Positions 26,205 through 35,813 of a stretch of DNA of 64,000 nucleotides are shown here, piece after piece; position 1 is the stretch's first letter, and each line of letters opens with the position of its first letter. The stretch comes from Paenibacillus chondroitinus NBRC 15376 (GTDB lineage Bacteria > Bacillota > Bacilli > Paenibacillales > NBRC-103111), in contig NZ_BILW01000005.1 of the NCBI RefSeq assembly GCF_004000765.1, forward strand, positions 62,001-126,000. Reading direction: 5' to 3'. The notes under the pieces are model-generated. The model did no database searches, was not told where the DNA came from, and saw only the letters and a list, made by a program, of their open reading frames with translations. Made by a program: the position numbers and the translations under genes.

Positions 26205-26477
26205 GTGGATTACGTTCACTATTATCTTAGTATTTTGATGGAAATTTATTATTTCATGATTATCGGTTACTTAATTCTTTCCTGGTTTCCGAATGCACGC
26301 GACAGCTTTGTCGGTGGTCTGCTGGGGAAATTGGTTGAACCGTACTTAAGTCCTTTCCGAAAAATAATTCCAAGCATCGGGTTCATCGACTTGTCACCGA
26401 TCGTTGCTCTTATCGCTTTGCGATTTGTGGTCATGGGGATTATTGCCGTTCTAGATTTCATTGTAAGGATGTTTTAA
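26205..26477 (+). CDS. ylmG: YggT-family membrane protein YlmG
   Basis: A 90-residue protein with two membrane helices (MEIYYFMIIGYLILSWF and VALIALRFVVMGIIAVLDF) around the family signature PYLSPFRKIIP. YggT/YlmG proteins are linked genetically to division and nucleoid positioning; the mechanism is unknown. I chose GTG 26205 because GAGGTG lies 9 nt upstream and the length then equals B. subtilis YlmG; GTG 26193 is inside the ribosome site. Confidence 0.88.
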   Translation: MDYVHYYLSILMEIYYFMIIGYLILSWFPNARDSFVGGLLGKLVEPYLSPFRKIIPSIGFIDLSPIVALIALRFVVMGIIAVLDFIVRMF

Positions 26478-26479
26478 AA

Positions 26480-27262
26480 TTGTCTAAAGAACTCTATAGT
26501 CATTTTCATTCAGACGAACATTACTTTGTAGATAAAGCCTGGGATTGGGTGGAGCGGGCGGCACAGAACCACGCCGTGAAGCTGACTGATTTTCTGGATC
26601 CCAGACAAGCTTTCATTTTAACCTCACTCGTGAATCGGCATCCGGATGTGCACTGCCGGTTCGACGGAGGTTATCCGGATGCGGAACGCAGAAGGGCGCT
26701 GGTCGCCCCTGACTACCGGTCTTTGGATGAGGAAGATATGGAGATGGCAGTTCTCTCCGTTTCATCCGGGGACGGTAAGTTTCTAACATTAGAACATGGG
26801 GATTACATGGGCGCCATTCTTGGACTCGGCATGAAGCGAGACAAGGTTGGCGATATTCATGTTATAGAGGGTGGCTGCCACTGCCTGGTTACCCGGGATG
26901 CAGCCGATTATTTGCACTTGAACTTGTCACAAGTTCACAGGGTGCATGTTCAGACAGAGCTGCTGCCACTGAATAAGCTGGAGCTAGCTGCTGTGAACCT
27001 GGACGAGCTGACGTTATCCGTTGCCTCCATGCGGATGGACGGTATTGTAAGCGATGTATTCAGGCTTAGCCGCGCTAAAGTGCTGATACCTATTCAAGCT
27101 GGGCGCTGCCGCGTCAACTGGAAGCCGGAAGAAGATCCGAGCAAGCCGCTGAAAGAAGGCGACATGGTTTCTATGCAAGGGTTCGGCAGATTCAAGGTGC
27201 TTGAAGTCGAAGGCGTAACGAAAAAAGGTAGGATTCGTGTGAAGATCGGCAAGTTTGCGTGA
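26480..27262 (+). CDS. ylmH: RNA-binding S4-domain protein YlmH (RqcP2-like)
   Basis: A 260-residue protein with a C-terminal S4 RNA-binding domain (VFRLSRAKVLIPIQAGRCRVN, EGDMVSMQGFGRFKV). Such proteins bind rRNA/tRNA, and YlmH has been implicated in ribosome-associated quality control. It starts at TTG 26480, 2 nt after ylmG, with AAGGATG upstream. The middle part (GAILGLGMKRDKVGDIHV) is the typical YlmH domain. Confidence 0.93.
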   Translation: MSKELYSHFHSDEHYFVDKAWDWVERAAQNHAVKLTDFLDPRQAFILTSLVNRHPDVHCRFDGGYPDAERRRALVAPDYRSLDEEDMEMAVLSVSSGDGKFLTLEHGDYMGAILGLGMKRDKVGDIHVIEGGCHCLVTRDAADYLHLNLSQVHRVHVQTELLPLNKLELAAVNLDELTLSVASMRMDGIVSDVFRLSRAKVLIPIQAGRCRVNWKPEEDPSKPLKEGDMVSMQGFGRFKVLEVEGVTKKGRIRVKIGKFA

Positions 27263-27263
27263 G

Positions 27264-27282
27264 CGTGGATAATTTATCCACG
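27264..27282. repeat. Palindrome of two facing DnaA-like boxes after ylmH
   Basis: A perfect 9+1+9 palindrome: CGTGGATAA, T, TTATCCACG. Each arm is one base from the DnaA-box consensus TTATCCACA. No T run follows, so it is a poor terminator; in RNA it forms a 7-bp hairpin. Confidence 0.5.
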
Positions 27283-27378
27283 AACCATGCAGGAATTGCT
27301 AATTTTCTGTCGAACTGATTCAGTATAGATGTGCGTATTGCCGTGCAAAGCTGTGCAAAACGCAAAGGAGGGGCACTG

Positions 27379-27858
27379 ATGCCATTAACACCGTTAGATA
27401 TACATAATAAGGAATTTTCCCGTTCTTTTCGCGGATACGATGAAGATCAAGTCAATGAATTCCTCGATCAAGTCATTAAGGATTACGAGGCATTGATTCG
27501 TGAGAATAAAGACTTAGCTAATCAAACGGTGGCCCTGCAGGAGCGTCTGGATCATTTCACGAATATCGAAGACTCGTTGAGCAAAACCATCATTGTTGCC
27601 CAGGAAGCAGCGGATGAAGTTAGAAATAACGCCAAGAAAGAAGCACAGCTGATCTTGAAAGAAGCTGAGAAGAACGCAGACCGGATTATTAATGAATCCT
27701 TGACGCGTTCACGCAAGGTAGCTCTGGAGATTGAAGAGCTGAAGAAACAAGCGTCGATTTACCGCACGCGTTTCCGGACGCTCCTGGAAGCGCAGCTGGA
27801 GCTTCTAAACAATGAAGGCTGGCAGAGCATGCAGTTCGATCAAAAAGAAGAAGCCTAG
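27379..27858 (+). CDS. divIVA: Cell pole and septum determinant DivIVA
   Basis: A 159-residue coiled-coil protein that binds negatively curved membrane at septa and poles and places MinJ/MinCD and sporulation chromosome anchors. The N-terminal lipid-binding domain MPLTPLDIHNKEFSRSFRGY, including YDEDQVNEFLDQV, is conserved; two coiled coils follow (residues about 28-60 and 70-140). ATG 27379 has AAAGGAGG 7 nt upstream. Despite a GCAAAACGC just before it, the leader is not a copy of the hairpin repeat. Confidence 0.95.
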   Translation: MPLTPLDIHNKEFSRSFRGYDEDQVNEFLDQVIKDYEALIRENKDLANQTVALQERLDHFTNIEDSLSKTIIVAQEAADEVRNNAKKEAQLILKEAEKNADRIINESLTRSRKVALEIEELKKQASIYRTRFRTLLEAQLELLNNEGWQSMQFDQKEEA

Positions 27859-27934
27859 GATGGCGGCTGACAGGCGGCTGTTATATTGACTATGTCTAGT
27901 GAATTCGGTATACTCCTGTTATTAGTATCTCAGT

Positions 27935-28199
27935 AAAGCTATGACTGGAACGAGTAGGTCGCCTAAGCAGTGTCAGCGAATTAGGGTATCGGTGTGAGCC
28001 TAATCTCTGCAGCGTATCGAATATCCCCCAGGAGCGTCTCTTGAATCAAGTAGAGAGAACCGGGTCATGCCGTTATACATGATCGAGTGAATGAGCGAGG
28101 AATTGTATGCGTTTAGCGCGTCTTTTCGGTGGCTTATTAACGAGGGTGGTACCGCGAGTAGAGTTTCTCGTCCCTTTTAGGGGATGAGAGGCTTTTTTT
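27935..28199 (+). promoter_or_regulatory. T-box riboswitch of ileS (isoleucine)
   Basis: The leader has the hallmark T-box AGGGTGGTACCGCG at 28143-28156; its TGGT (28147-28150) can pair with an uncharged ACCA end, agreeing with discriminator A of tRNA-Ile. Stem I shows an AGTA-type bulge near 27954, an apical ATTAGG/CCTAAT helix near 27980-28004, and GAAT followed by ATC (28023-28025), the likely isoleucine specifier. The terminator (28163-28192, at least 11 bp plus seven Ts) competes with the antiterminator. Uncharged tRNA-Ile should allow read-through into ileS. Confidence 0.93.
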
Positions 28200-28247
28200 G
28201 TTTTTTTGGATGATAAAATGTATGAAGGTAAGAATGGAGTGGTTGAG

Positions 28248-31016
28248 TTGGATTATGGCAAAACATTAAACTTATTACAAACCGATTTTCCGATGAGAGG
28301 GAATTTACCTCAAGCGGAGCCTAAAATTCAAGAACATTGGGATGCCGAAGACATCTATGCCAAAGTGCAGGAGAGTCGCAAAGGCAGAGAAAAATTTATT
28401 TTGCATGATGGACCTCCATACGCGAATGGGGACATTCATATTGGACATGCCCTTAACAAAGTATTAAAAGATGTGATTGTTCGTTTTAAAACGCTGCAAG
28501 GATATGACGCTCCTTACGTGCCGGGCTGGGATACACACGGCTTGCCGATCGAGCAGGTGATTACGAACAGCGGGAAAGTCGACCGCAAGAAAATGACGGT
28601 CCCTGAATTCCGTGAATATTGCAAAGAATACGCGCTGCAATCCGTTGAGAAACAGAAAAGCCAATTCAAACGTCTAGGTATTCGAGGCGACTGGAAGAAT
28701 CCGTATATCACTTTACTGCCAGAATATGAAGCGGGACAAATCCGTGTGTTCGGCAAAATGGTGCAAAAGGGTTATGTCTATAAAGGTTTGAAGCCTGTTT
28801 ACTGGTCTCCGTCTTCTGAAAGCGCGCTAGCTGAAGCGGAAATTGAATACAAAGAAAAAACGTCCTCCTCCATCTATGTGGCATTCCCGGTTAAAGACGG
28901 TAAAGGCAAGCTTCCTCAAGACGCAGCAATTGTCATCTGGACGACTACAGCTTGGACGCTTCCAGCGAACTTAGGGATCTCCTTGCACCCGGAATTTGAT
29001 TATGCTGTGGTACAAGCCAGCGGGAAGAAGTATGTGCTTGCGAAAGGCTTGCTGGAAGCAGCGGCCAAAGAAATCGGCTGGAGCGATTATGAAGTTTTGT
29101 CGACGGTGAAAGGCCAAGAGTTGGAGTATGTGACTTGCCAGCATCCTTTCTATGATCGCGAATCGCTTGTTATGGTTGGCGAGCATGTTACGCTTGAAGC
29201 CGGTACAGGTTGTGTACATACGGCTCCAGGTCACGGGGAAGATGACTTTGCAATCGGTCAACGCTATAATCTTGGGGTCCTTTGTCCAGTGGACGATCAG
29301 GGTCATTTTACAGCGGAGGCACCAGGGTTTGAAGGCATGTTCTATGAAAAAGGCGGCAAGCTGATCATTGAGAAGCTGCAGGAATCAGGCCTACTGCTAA
29401 AAGCAGGGGAAATTCAGCATCAATATGCACATGACTGGCGTACGAAGAAACCGGTTATTTATCGTGCTACGGAGCAATGGTTCGCTTCGATCGATAAATT
29501 CAGACAAGAGATGTTGGATGAAATCAAGAAAGTGAAATGGACGCCAGAGTGGGGAGAATTGCGCCTGCACAACATGATCGCCGATCGTGGAGACTGGTGT
29601 ATTTCGAGACAACGTTCCTGGGGCGTACCCATTCCTATTTTCTATTGCCGCAGCTGTAATGAACCGCTCGTCAATGAACAAACGATTGAGCATGTGGCCC
29701 AGCTATTTGAGCAAGAAGGATCGAACGCTTGGTTTATTAAAGAAGAGAAGGACCTGCTTCCAGCGGGAACTTGCTGCTCCAAATGCGGCCACGGCGAATT
29801 CCGCAAAGAAACAGACATCATGGATGTTTGGTTTGATTCCGGTTCCAGCCACGTAGCCGTGCTTGAGGCCCGTCCTGAGCTTCAGTGGCCGGCAGATTTG
29901 TACCTGGAAGGTTCTGACCAATACCGTGGTTGGTTTAATTCTTCCTTGATTACAGGTGTTGCGACGAAAGAGCAATCTCCTTACAAAGGCATTCTAAGTC
30001 ATGGTTTCACACTGGACGGAGAAGGGCGTAAAATGTCCAAATCCATTGGGAATACGATTGATCCTAATGTGGTTTGTGGCAAACTAGGGGCGGACATTCT
30101 GCGTCTATGGGTATCCTCTGTGGATTACCAATCAGACCACCGGATTTCGGACAACATTTTGAATCAAACAACGGAAGTTTATCGCAAAATCCGTAACACG
30201 ATGCGTTTCTTGCTCGGGAACCTGAGTCACTTCAATCCAGAGACAGATCGCGTAGCTGTTGAAAGCTTGTCGGAGCTTGACCGTTATGCATTGATCCGTC
30301 TGAACCGGATGATTGATAAGGTTGTTAAAGCTTACGATGCTTATGAATTCAACATTGTGTATCAAACGATTCATCATTTCTGCGCGGTTGAGATGAGCTC
30401 GTTCTACTTGGATATTATCAAGGATCGCTTATATGCCAACGCACCGCAAGATCCAGCACGGAAAGCTTCGCAAACAGTGTTGTATGATTCATTAGTCGCT
30501 GTGACTAAGCTAATTTCACCAATTTTGGCTCATACAGCTGATGAAGTGTGGAAGTACATCCCTGGCGTAACATTAAGCAGTGTTCAATTGGCTGAGCTGC
30601 CGGAAGTGGATTCGAGCTTGTACAATGTGGAATTGGAAAATAAATGGAACAGCTTCCTCGACATTCGCGACGAAGTACTGAAAGCGCTGGAAGAAGCGCG
30701 TAAAGAGAAAGTCATCGGTAACTCCTTAGGGGCTGCTGTGCACCTGTATCCGAACGAAGCGACTTTTGCTCTGCTTAGCCAGCTTGAACAGCTAGATCAA
30801 TTGTTCATCGTGTCCGCTGTAAGTGTACATCAGCCAGGTACAAGTGCACCTGAAGGGGCTCATCAAACGAAGGATTTGGCTATTGCTATTGAAGTAGCGA
30901 ACGGTGAGAAGTGCGAGCGCTGCTGGATAGTGACTCCAGAGGTTGGGCAAAGTAAAGAACATCCAACGCTATGCGTCAGATGTAATGACGTGGTTACTGC
31001 TCATTACCACGAGTAA
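28248..31016 (+). CDS. ileS: Isoleucyl-tRNA synthetase
   Basis: Class I synthetase charging tRNA-Ile. With the chosen start it has 922 residues, equal to the Bacillus type. HIGH is at 64-67 and KMSKS at 595-599; the CP1 editing domain lies between them ([24 protein letters not shown]), and the C-terminal zinc ligands are in CERCWIV and CVRCND. The start TTG 28248 gives MDYGKTL, like other IleS, 8 nt after GGAG. ATG 28218 lies just after the terminator and would add ten poorly conserved residues. Regulated by the T-box upstream. Confidence 0.95.
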   Translation: MDYGKTLNLLQTDFPMRGNLPQAEPKIQEHWDAEDIYAKVQESRKGREKFILHDGPPYANGDIHIGHALNKVLKDVIVRFKTLQGYDAPYVPGWDTHGLPIEQVITNSGKVDRKKMTVPEFREYCKEYALQSVEKQKSQFKRLGIRGDWKNPYITLLPEYEAGQIRVFGKMVQKGYVYKGLKPVYWSPSSESALAEAEIEYKEKTSSSIYVAFPVKDGKGKLPQDAAIVIWTTTAWTLPANLGISLHPEFDYAVVQASGKKYVLAKGLLEAAAKEIGWSDYEVLSTVKGQELEYVTCQHPFYDRESLVMVGEHVTLEAGTGCVHTAPGHGEDDFAIGQRYNLGVLCPVDDQGHFTAEAPGFEGMFYEKGGKLIIEKLQESGLLLKAGEIQHQYAHDWRTKKPVIYRATEQWFASIDKFRQEMLDEIKKVKWTPEWGELRLHNMIADRGDWCISRQRSWGVPIPIFYCRSCNEPLVNEQTIEHVAQLFEQEGSNAWFIKEEKDLLPAGTCCSKCGHGEFRKETDIMDVWFDSGSSHVAVLEARPELQWPADLYLEGSDQYRGWFNSSLITGVATKEQSPYKGILSHGFTLDGEGRKMSKSIGNTIDPNVVCGKLGADILRLWVSSVDYQSDHRISDNILNQTTEVYRKIRNTMRFLLGNLSHFNPETDRVAVESLSELDRYALIRLNRMIDKVVKAYDAYEFNIVYQTIHHFCAVEMSSFYLDIIKDRLYANAPQDPARKASQTVLYDSLVAVTKLISPILAHTADEVWKYIPGVTLSSVQLAELPEVDSSLYNVELENKWNSFLDIRDEVLKALEEARKEKVIGNSLGAAVHLYPNEATFALLSQLEQLDQLFIVSAVSVHQPGTSAPEGAHQTKDLAIAIEVANGEKCERCWIVTPEVGQSKEHPTLCVRCNDVVTAHYHE

Positions 31017-31024
31017 GAAAGGAG

Positions 31025-31060
31025 CAAACGAGCTTGCGCTGTTATAGCGAAGCTCGTTTG
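31025..31060. terminator. Convergent hairpin between ileS and the ylyA-like gene
   Basis: CAAACGAGCTT (31025-31035), a bulged G and CGCT pair with AGCG and AAGCTCGTTTG (31046-31060): 15 bp around a 5-nt loop. T runs are short on both strands, so it probably acts as a weak bidirectional terminator. Confidence 0.7.
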
Positions 31061-31071
31061 TCCTGTTTATG

Positions 31072-31812
31072 TTAGAGCGGCTCGTCATCAAGGGAACGGT
31101 TCTCAGGCTCAAGAAAAGGGTCGCCTTCCTCGCTGTGCATATAATCCCGGTAAGCTTTGCTGCGCACTATGGTGACATGCTCACCATATAAGTCTGTGGC
31201 TACGAAGCTTTCGAAAGATTCAACATAGCCGACATTTTCATCAGCTTCAATGTACATTTCGTTGTAATTCTCAACGTTTGGGTCTTCTGCGAATGCAGGC
31301 GTATTGGATGTGCCCCAGCTTTCAACGATTTGCCAAGCGTCTTCACCGTCAAATTCGGTTTCGTCATTACGCTCGTCAAAGCTTGTTCGGCCAAATGGCG
31401 GATAAAGCACTTGCTCTTCAACCGGTCTTCTGATGGACTGTTCAGGATCAGGCACATGTTCTTTGCAGTAGAGCGTGGTTGGAATGGCTTGCAATCGTTC
31501 AAAAGAAATCGGGCTATGGCAAAAGATACATTGGCCATAATCGCCTTTTTCCATATGTGCTAAAGCTTCATCAACTTGCCTCAAATGAAACTCAGCATGC
31601 TCATTGAGCGAGATATCTTTTTCACGTTCGAAGATTTCTGAGGCCACGTCAGCAGGATGATTATCGTACATGGAGAGCTCACCTGTGCTGTCTTTGAATG
31701 AGTTTGACAGGCCAAAATGATCGTTCGTGGCAAAATGTTTTTCAAGACCCAGCTTTTCCTCCAATAATTGCAGGTATAATTGATTTGATTGCTCCTCGGT
31801 TAGATGGCTCAT
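31072..31812 (-). CDS. YteA/YlyA-type DksA/TraR zinc-finger protein
   Basis: A 246-residue acidic protein of the YteA family. An N-terminal helical region (EEQSNQLYLQLLEEKLGLEK) is followed by ELSMYDNHPADVASEIFEREKD and a zinc finger CIFC-x17-CKEH, with His as the fourth ligand. DksA-like proteins bind the RNA polymerase secondary channel; B. subtilis YlyA, at the same place between ileS and lspA, affects sigma-G-dependent transcription. Here the gene is on the opposite strand. The C-terminal 120 residues are acidic and of unknown function. AAGGGAG lies about 10 nt before the ATG. Confidence 0.85.
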   Translation of the reverse strand: MSHLTEEQSNQLYLQLLEEKLGLEKHFATNDHFGLSNSFKDSTGELSMYDNHPADVASEIFEREKDISLNEHAEFHLRQVDEALAHMEKGDYGQCIFCHSPISFERLQAIPTTLYCKEHVPDPEQSIRRPVEEQVLYPPFGRTSFDERNDETEFDGEDAWQIVESWGTSNTPAFAEDPNVENYNEMYIEADENVGYVESFESFVATDLYGEHVTIVRSKAYRDYMHSEEGDPFLEPENRSLDDEPL

Positions 31813-31929
31813 AGGTCGTACAGCTCCCTTCTTACAGCTGATCCTTACCGTTATAATGCCGAGCAGCCGCGTTTTTTAGTGAGGTAATTCCTTGCAATTA
31901 AGGTACCTTTCTTGCTTACGGATAGATGT

Positions 31930-31975
31930 GAATGTTTATGAAGTGGGTTTTTGCAGAGGCAAAGCTCTTAGGAGG
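31930..31975 (+). repeat. Hairpin/Shine-Dalgarno repeat, lspA copy (diverged)
   Basis: A decayed copy of the family. GTTTATGA (31934) replaces GCTTACGA, the hairpin is TTTTTGC (31948-31954), loop AGAG, GCAAAGC (31959-31965) with a G-U pair, and 3 nt later AGGAGG (31970-31975). The box still lies 49 nt before the lspA ATG. Confidence 0.75.
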
Positions 31976-31982
31976 AAAAGAA

Positions 31983-32510
31983 ATGAAGTATATGAAGTAT
32001 TATTTCTATGCGCTAATCGTGTTTATTTTGGATCAAGTGTCCAAATGGTTCATCGTAAAAAGGATTCCTCTTGGCGAAGAAAGATCTGTCATTGGTGAGT
32101 TTTTCATGATCACTTCCCATAGAAACCGGGGAGCCGCATTCGGCATTTTACAAAACCAAAGATGGTTTTTCATTATCATTACGACCTTTGTGTTGATCGG
32201 TATCATTTGGTATATGCGCCGGACAATTCGTGATGGGAAAACGTTGTTGACATGCGCACTTAGCTTACTCCTCGGAGGAGCTATCGGAAACTTTGTAGAC
32301 CGCGCATTATTCGGAGAAGTCGTGGATTTCCTGCAGGTGACTTTTGATTTCAGCTTGTTCGGCAAGGACATTTATTACATTTATCCGATCTTCAATATCG
32401 CTGATTCCGCCATCGTGATCGGGGTTATCCTCATTTTCTTAGATTCAATTCTTGCGTGGAGAAAAGAGAAAAAAGGAGCGGCTCATGAACACAAATCAGA
32501 CCTCGTCTGA
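31983..32510 (+). CDS. lspA: Signal peptidase II (prolipoprotein)
   Basis: LspA cuts lipoprotein signal peptides in front of the lipidated cysteine. The 175-residue protein has four membrane helices and the two catalytic-aspartate motifs, GNFVDRALFGEVVDFLQV and FNIADSAI, plus RNRGAAFGI. ATG 31983 is 7 nt after AGGAGG. An in-frame ATG at 31932 would read through the hairpin repeat and add the artefactual sequence ending AEAKLLGG. The 3' end overlaps the start of rluD. It would process the lipoproteins encoded at 55.6 and 60.5 kb. Confidence 0.95.
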   Translation: MKYMKYYFYALIVFILDQVSKWFIVKRIPLGEERSVIGEFFMITSHRNRGAAFGILQNQRWFFIIITTFVLIGIIWYMRRTIRDGKTLLTCALSLLLGGAIGNFVDRALFGEVVDFLQVTFDFSLFGKDIYYIYPIFNIADSAIVIGVILIFLDSILAWRKEKKGAAHEHKSDLV

Positions 32511-33435
32511 AATGGCATCTCAAGATGTTATTGAATGGACAGTTGATAAAGAGTATGCGGGTGAACGGATCGATAAATTCATCACCGAAGCGTTGGAAGA
32601 AGATGTGTCCAGAACCTTGGTACAGCAATGGGTCAAAGACGGGCATGTTAAGGTAAATGAGAAAACGATCAAACCGAACTATAAGCTCTCGGAACAGGAT
32701 GCGATTTCGCTGCAAATCCCAGACCCGCAAGGTGTCGAGCTGATGGCTGAAGACATTCCGCTTCATGTGGTATACGAAGATGCGGATGTCATCGTCATCA
32801 ATAAGCAGCGCGGGCTCGTTGTACATCCTGCGCCAGGGCATTATTCAGGCACGTTAGTGAATGCCTTGATGCATCATTGCAAGGATCTTTCCGGAATCAA
32901 CGGAGAGCTGCGTCCCGGCATTGTACACCGCATCGATAAGGACACATCCGGCTTGATTATGTCTGCTAAGAATGACAAGGCTCATGCGAGTCTGGCTGAG
33001 CAATTGAAGGCACATACCGTTAATCGCAAATATATCGCGCTGGTCCACGGACATCTTCAGCATGATCAAGGCACGATCGATGCGCCGATCGGGCGCGATT
33101 CCCATGATCGCAAGATGTACACGGTGACGGAGAAAAACAGCAAACATGCGGTGACGCATTTCGTCGTGCTGGAACGTTTCGGCGATTTCACTTTAGTGGA
33201 ACTCAAGCTTGAAACGGGGCGTACGCACCAAATTCGCGTACACATGAAGTTTATTGGACATCCCTTAGTCGGTGATCCGATGTACGGCAAGAGCAAAGGG
33301 ATGTTGATGGATGGTCAAGCGCTCCACGCCGCAGTGCTAGGCTTTGAGCATCCTCGGACAGGGGAATGGCTGCAGTTCGAAGCGCCGATTCCATCAGACA
33401 TGGAACAGCTGCTGCAAACAATACGAACATCCTAG
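32485..33435 (+). CDS. rluD: RluD-family pseudouridine synthase (YlyB)
   Basis: A 316-residue pseudouridine synthase. An N-terminal S4 domain (RIDKFITEALEEDVSRTLVQ) precedes the RluA-type catalytic domain with the Asp motif HRIDKDTSGLI, then KYIALVHG and ETGRTHQIRVHM. RluD modifies helix 69 of 23S rRNA; the precise target of the Bacillus YlyB type is less certain. ATG 32485 overlaps lspA by 26 nt and has AAAAGGAG 5 nt upstream, so the two are coupled. Confidence 0.92.
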   Translation: MNTNQTSSEMASQDVIEWTVDKEYAGERIDKFITEALEEDVSRTLVQQWVKDGHVKVNEKTIKPNYKLSEQDAISLQIPDPQGVELMAEDIPLHVVYEDADVIVINKQRGLVVHPAPGHYSGTLVNALMHHCKDLSGINGELRPGIVHRIDKDTSGLIMSAKNDKAHASLAEQLKAHTVNRKYIALVHGHLQHDQGTIDAPIGRDSHDRKMYTVTEKNSKHAVTHFVVLERFGDFTLVELKLETGRTHQIRVHMKFIGHPLVGDPMYGKSKGMLMDGQALHAAVLGFEHPRTGEWLQFEAPIPSDMEQLLQTIRTS

Positions 33436-33466
33436 GGTTCATCTGATGGGGAGAGGAGCGAATCAT

Positions 33467-34621
33467 ATGGAGCATTTAATTAATCCACAAGTAAAAGACA
33501 TTCAGATTTCGGGTATTCGTAAAATCTCCAATCTGGTCAGCACGATTCCGGGTGCACTGACACTTACGATCGGACAACCGGATTTCCCGACGCCGCGGCA
33601 TATTATTGAAGCGGGACAGAGGGCGCTGGACGAAAATAAAACCGTCTATACGCAAAATCCGGGCTTACTTGAGCTTAGACAAGCGGTATCTCACTTTGTG
33701 AAAGTGAAATATGGACAAACCTACCGTGCAGCAGATGAAATTATCGTGACTGCCGGCGCAAGCCAAGCGGTAGATATCACGCTGCGTACCATTCTTACGC
33801 CGGGTGCGGAAGTCATCCTGCCGGCTCCGATTTATCCGGGGTACGAGCCTTTGATTCGACTTGCCGGCGGGGTTCCAGTTTATGTAGACACCAGAAAAAA
33901 CGGATTGAAATTAACCGCCGAACTGTTAGCGCCATACATAACTGACAAAACGCGCTGCGTGATCTTATGTTATCCGTCCAATCCAACAGGCCAAGTGCTA
34001 TCGAAGCAAGAATTGAACGACCTGGCACTGCTATTGGAAGACCGTGAATTATTCATTTTATCCGATGAAATATATAGTGAGCTTGTATATGGCGATACGC
34101 ATCAATCCATTGCAACGATTGGCAGCCTGCGAGAAAAAACGATCGTCATCAATGGATTGTCCAAATCTCATGCCATGACAGGATGGCGGATTGGCTTCAC
34201 CTTGGCGCCGGCTAACATAACCGAGCATATGGTCAAGGTACACCAATATAATGTCACCTGTGCCAGCTCTGTAAGCCAGTACGCGGCTTTGGAAGCATTG
34301 ACAGCAGGGATCGACGATGCTCTGCCGATGCGAGAAGAATATGAAGCTCGCCGAGATTACGTTTTTAATCGTTTGCTGGCCATGGGCTTTGAACTGGAGA
34401 AGCCGGATGGGGCGTTCTATTTGTTCCCGTCTATCACCAAATTCGGATTATCCTCTCAAGAGTTCACGATGAGACTGCTTCAAGAAGAGCATGTCGCGGT
34501 CGTGCCTGGGGATGCTTTTACCTCCTACGGCGAAGGTTTCATCCGTATTTCCTATGCGTATTCGCAGGAAGTACTGGAAGAGTCGCTGAATCGTGTGGAA
34601 CGTTTTATCAGCAAATTGTAA
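33467..34621 (+). CDS. patA: Aminotransferase A, probable N-acetyl-LL-diaminopimelate aminotransferase
   Basis: A 384-residue class I/II PLP aminotransferase. PLP-site motifs are TAGASQAVDITLR, CYPSNPTGQVL and the Schiff-base lysine in INGLSKSHAMTGWRIG. It faces dapL and dapH, which encode the acetylase branch of lysine/DAP synthesis; PatA performs the transamination between them. The assignment to this step follows from sequence type and neighbours. ATG 33467 follows GAGAGGAG by 8 nt; longer in-frame starts run back into rluD. Confidence 0.85.
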   Translation: MEHLINPQVKDIQISGIRKISNLVSTIPGALTLTIGQPDFPTPRHIIEAGQRALDENKTVYTQNPGLLELRQAVSHFVKVKYGQTYRAADEIIVTAGASQAVDITLRTILTPGAEVILPAPIYPGYEPLIRLAGGVPVYVDTRKNGLKLTAELLAPYITDKTRCVILCYPSNPTGQVLSKQELNDLALLLEDRELFILSDEIYSELVYGDTHQSIATIGSLREKTIVINGLSKSHAMTGWRIGFTLAPANITEHMVKVHQYNVTCASSVSQYAALEALTAGIDDALPMREEYEARRDYVFNRLLAMGFELEKPDGAFYLFPSITKFGLSSQEFTMRLLQEEHVAVVPGDAFTSYGEGFIRISYAYSQEVLEESLNRVERFISKL

Positions 34622-34626
34622 GACGC

Positions 34627-34665
34627 AAAAACCTCCAAAGCCGAAGGGCTTGGAGGTTTTTTTTT
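34627..34665. terminator. Bidirectional terminator between patA and dapL
   Basis: AAAACCTCCAA and TTGGAGGTTTT with an inner AGCC/GGCT stem and GAA loop. T runs follow on the + strand, and the A run before it gives a U run on the - strand. Confidence 0.92.
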
Positions 34666-34671
34666 ACCCAT

Positions 34672-35793
34672 TTACTGAGATTTAAATTGGAAGTAAGCAG
34701 TAATGGTGTTAATAGCAACATCAATCGCCCGTTCATCCGGGTCAAGTTTGGCATTGTGCAGTCCGTGAGGCGTATCTACCCCTAACCAGAACATGAAGCC
34801 GGGAATTTGCTCTAAAAAGTAGCCAAAGTCTTCGCCAGTCATAGCTTCCGTACATTCTACAAGCTGAACTTGATCGGTTGTTCGCAGCCACGCCATGAAC
34901 TCGCCAGTCAAAGCAGGATCGTTAAAAACTTGACGGTAGTTCGAGCCGTAATCAATCGTTACTTTGCATTCAAAAGAGCTTTCGATGCCAGCCGCAATAG
35001 CCTCAATCCGTTTCTTGATCTTGTCCATTGAACCAGCGGAAAGTGTGCGAATCGTGCCTTCCAGGCGACCTTTTTCGGCAATGATGTTCTGTTTGGTGCC
35101 AGCCTCCATTTTGCCGATGGTCACGACAGCCGAATCCAGCGGATTCACATTACGGGAAACGATGGTTTGCAGTTGGCCAACCATTTGCGTCGCCGCGATA
35201 ATCATATCATTCGCTTGATGCGGGTAAGCGGCGTGTCCACCTTTACCTAGAAGGTCGATGAACAACTCAGAAGTGTTGGCGAACAAGATCTCAGGCCGTG
35301 TGGCAATGGTGCCAACCGGGTACTCAGGCGCGATATGAAGAGCAACCATCTGATCCGGCATCCAGTCCTGCAGTTCTTCCGAAGCAAGCATGGGCATTGC
35401 GCCCCCAGGTCCTTCTTCAGCCGGCTGGAACAGGACAACAAGATCATCCTTAATAGGCTGTTCTACAAAATGGGTGATCACGCCTATCCCGATTGACATG
35501 TGAAAATCATGACCGCAGGCATGCATATACCCAGGATGCTGCGATGGAAACGGAAGCGTAGTTTCTTCCGTAATCGGCAGCCCGTCCATATCCGCGCGAT
35601 AGCCAAACCGTTTGGTGGGATTTGTTCCTTTGATATAAACCAAAATGCCTGTCCGCCAAGTCCGGATGCTGATCCGATCCTGAGGATGCTTAGCAAGTTC
35701 GTCTAAGAGCAGCTTTTGCGTCTTGAACTCTTCAAAGCCCGGCTCCGGGATTTGGTGAAGCTGACGACGCAATGCGATGAAAGGGCTAGACAT
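34672..35793 (-). CDS. dapL: N-acetyldiaminopimelate deacetylase (YkuR)
   Basis: A 373-residue M20-family metallopeptidase that releases LL-diaminopimelate from its N-acetyl form. Metal-site motifs are [31 protein letters not shown] and [10 protein letters not shown]. It lies 20 nt downstream of dapH and belongs to the same operon. The ATG has GGAGGAAC upstream on the minus strand. The product feeds meso-DAP to MurE encoded in the dcw cluster. Confidence 0.93.
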   Translation of the reverse strand: MSSPFIALRRQLHQIPEPGFEEFKTQKLLLDELAKHPQDRISIRTWRTGILVYIKGTNPTKRFGYRADMDGLPITEETTLPFPSQHPGYMHACGHDFHMSIGIGVITHFVEQPIKDDLVVLFQPAEEGPGGAMPMLASEELQDWMPDQMVALHIAPEYPVGTIATRPEILFANTSELFIDLLGKGGHAAYPHQANDMIIAATQMVGQLQTIVSRNVNPLDSAVVTIGKMEAGTKQNIIAEKGRLEGTIRTLSAGSMDKIKKRIEAIAAGIESSFECKVTIDYGSNYRQVFNDPALTGEFMAWLRTTDQVQLVECTEAMTGEDFGYFLEQIPGFMFWLGVDTPHGLHNAKLDPDERAIDVAINTITAYFQFKSQ

Positions 35794-35813
35794 AGGTGTT
35801 CCTCCAGATGATC

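Noticed and set aside
27307..27313. Perfect Spo0A box TGTCGAA upstream of divIVA
   Set aside because: A 7-mer is expected several times in the window; another occurs at about 40355 in the pyr promoter spacer. No second box lies nearby.
27331..27378. GCAAAACGC followed by AAAGGAGG before divIVA, resembling the hairpin repeat
   Set aside because: The 5' GTTTTGC arm, the GCTTACGA box and the 3-nt spacing are absent.
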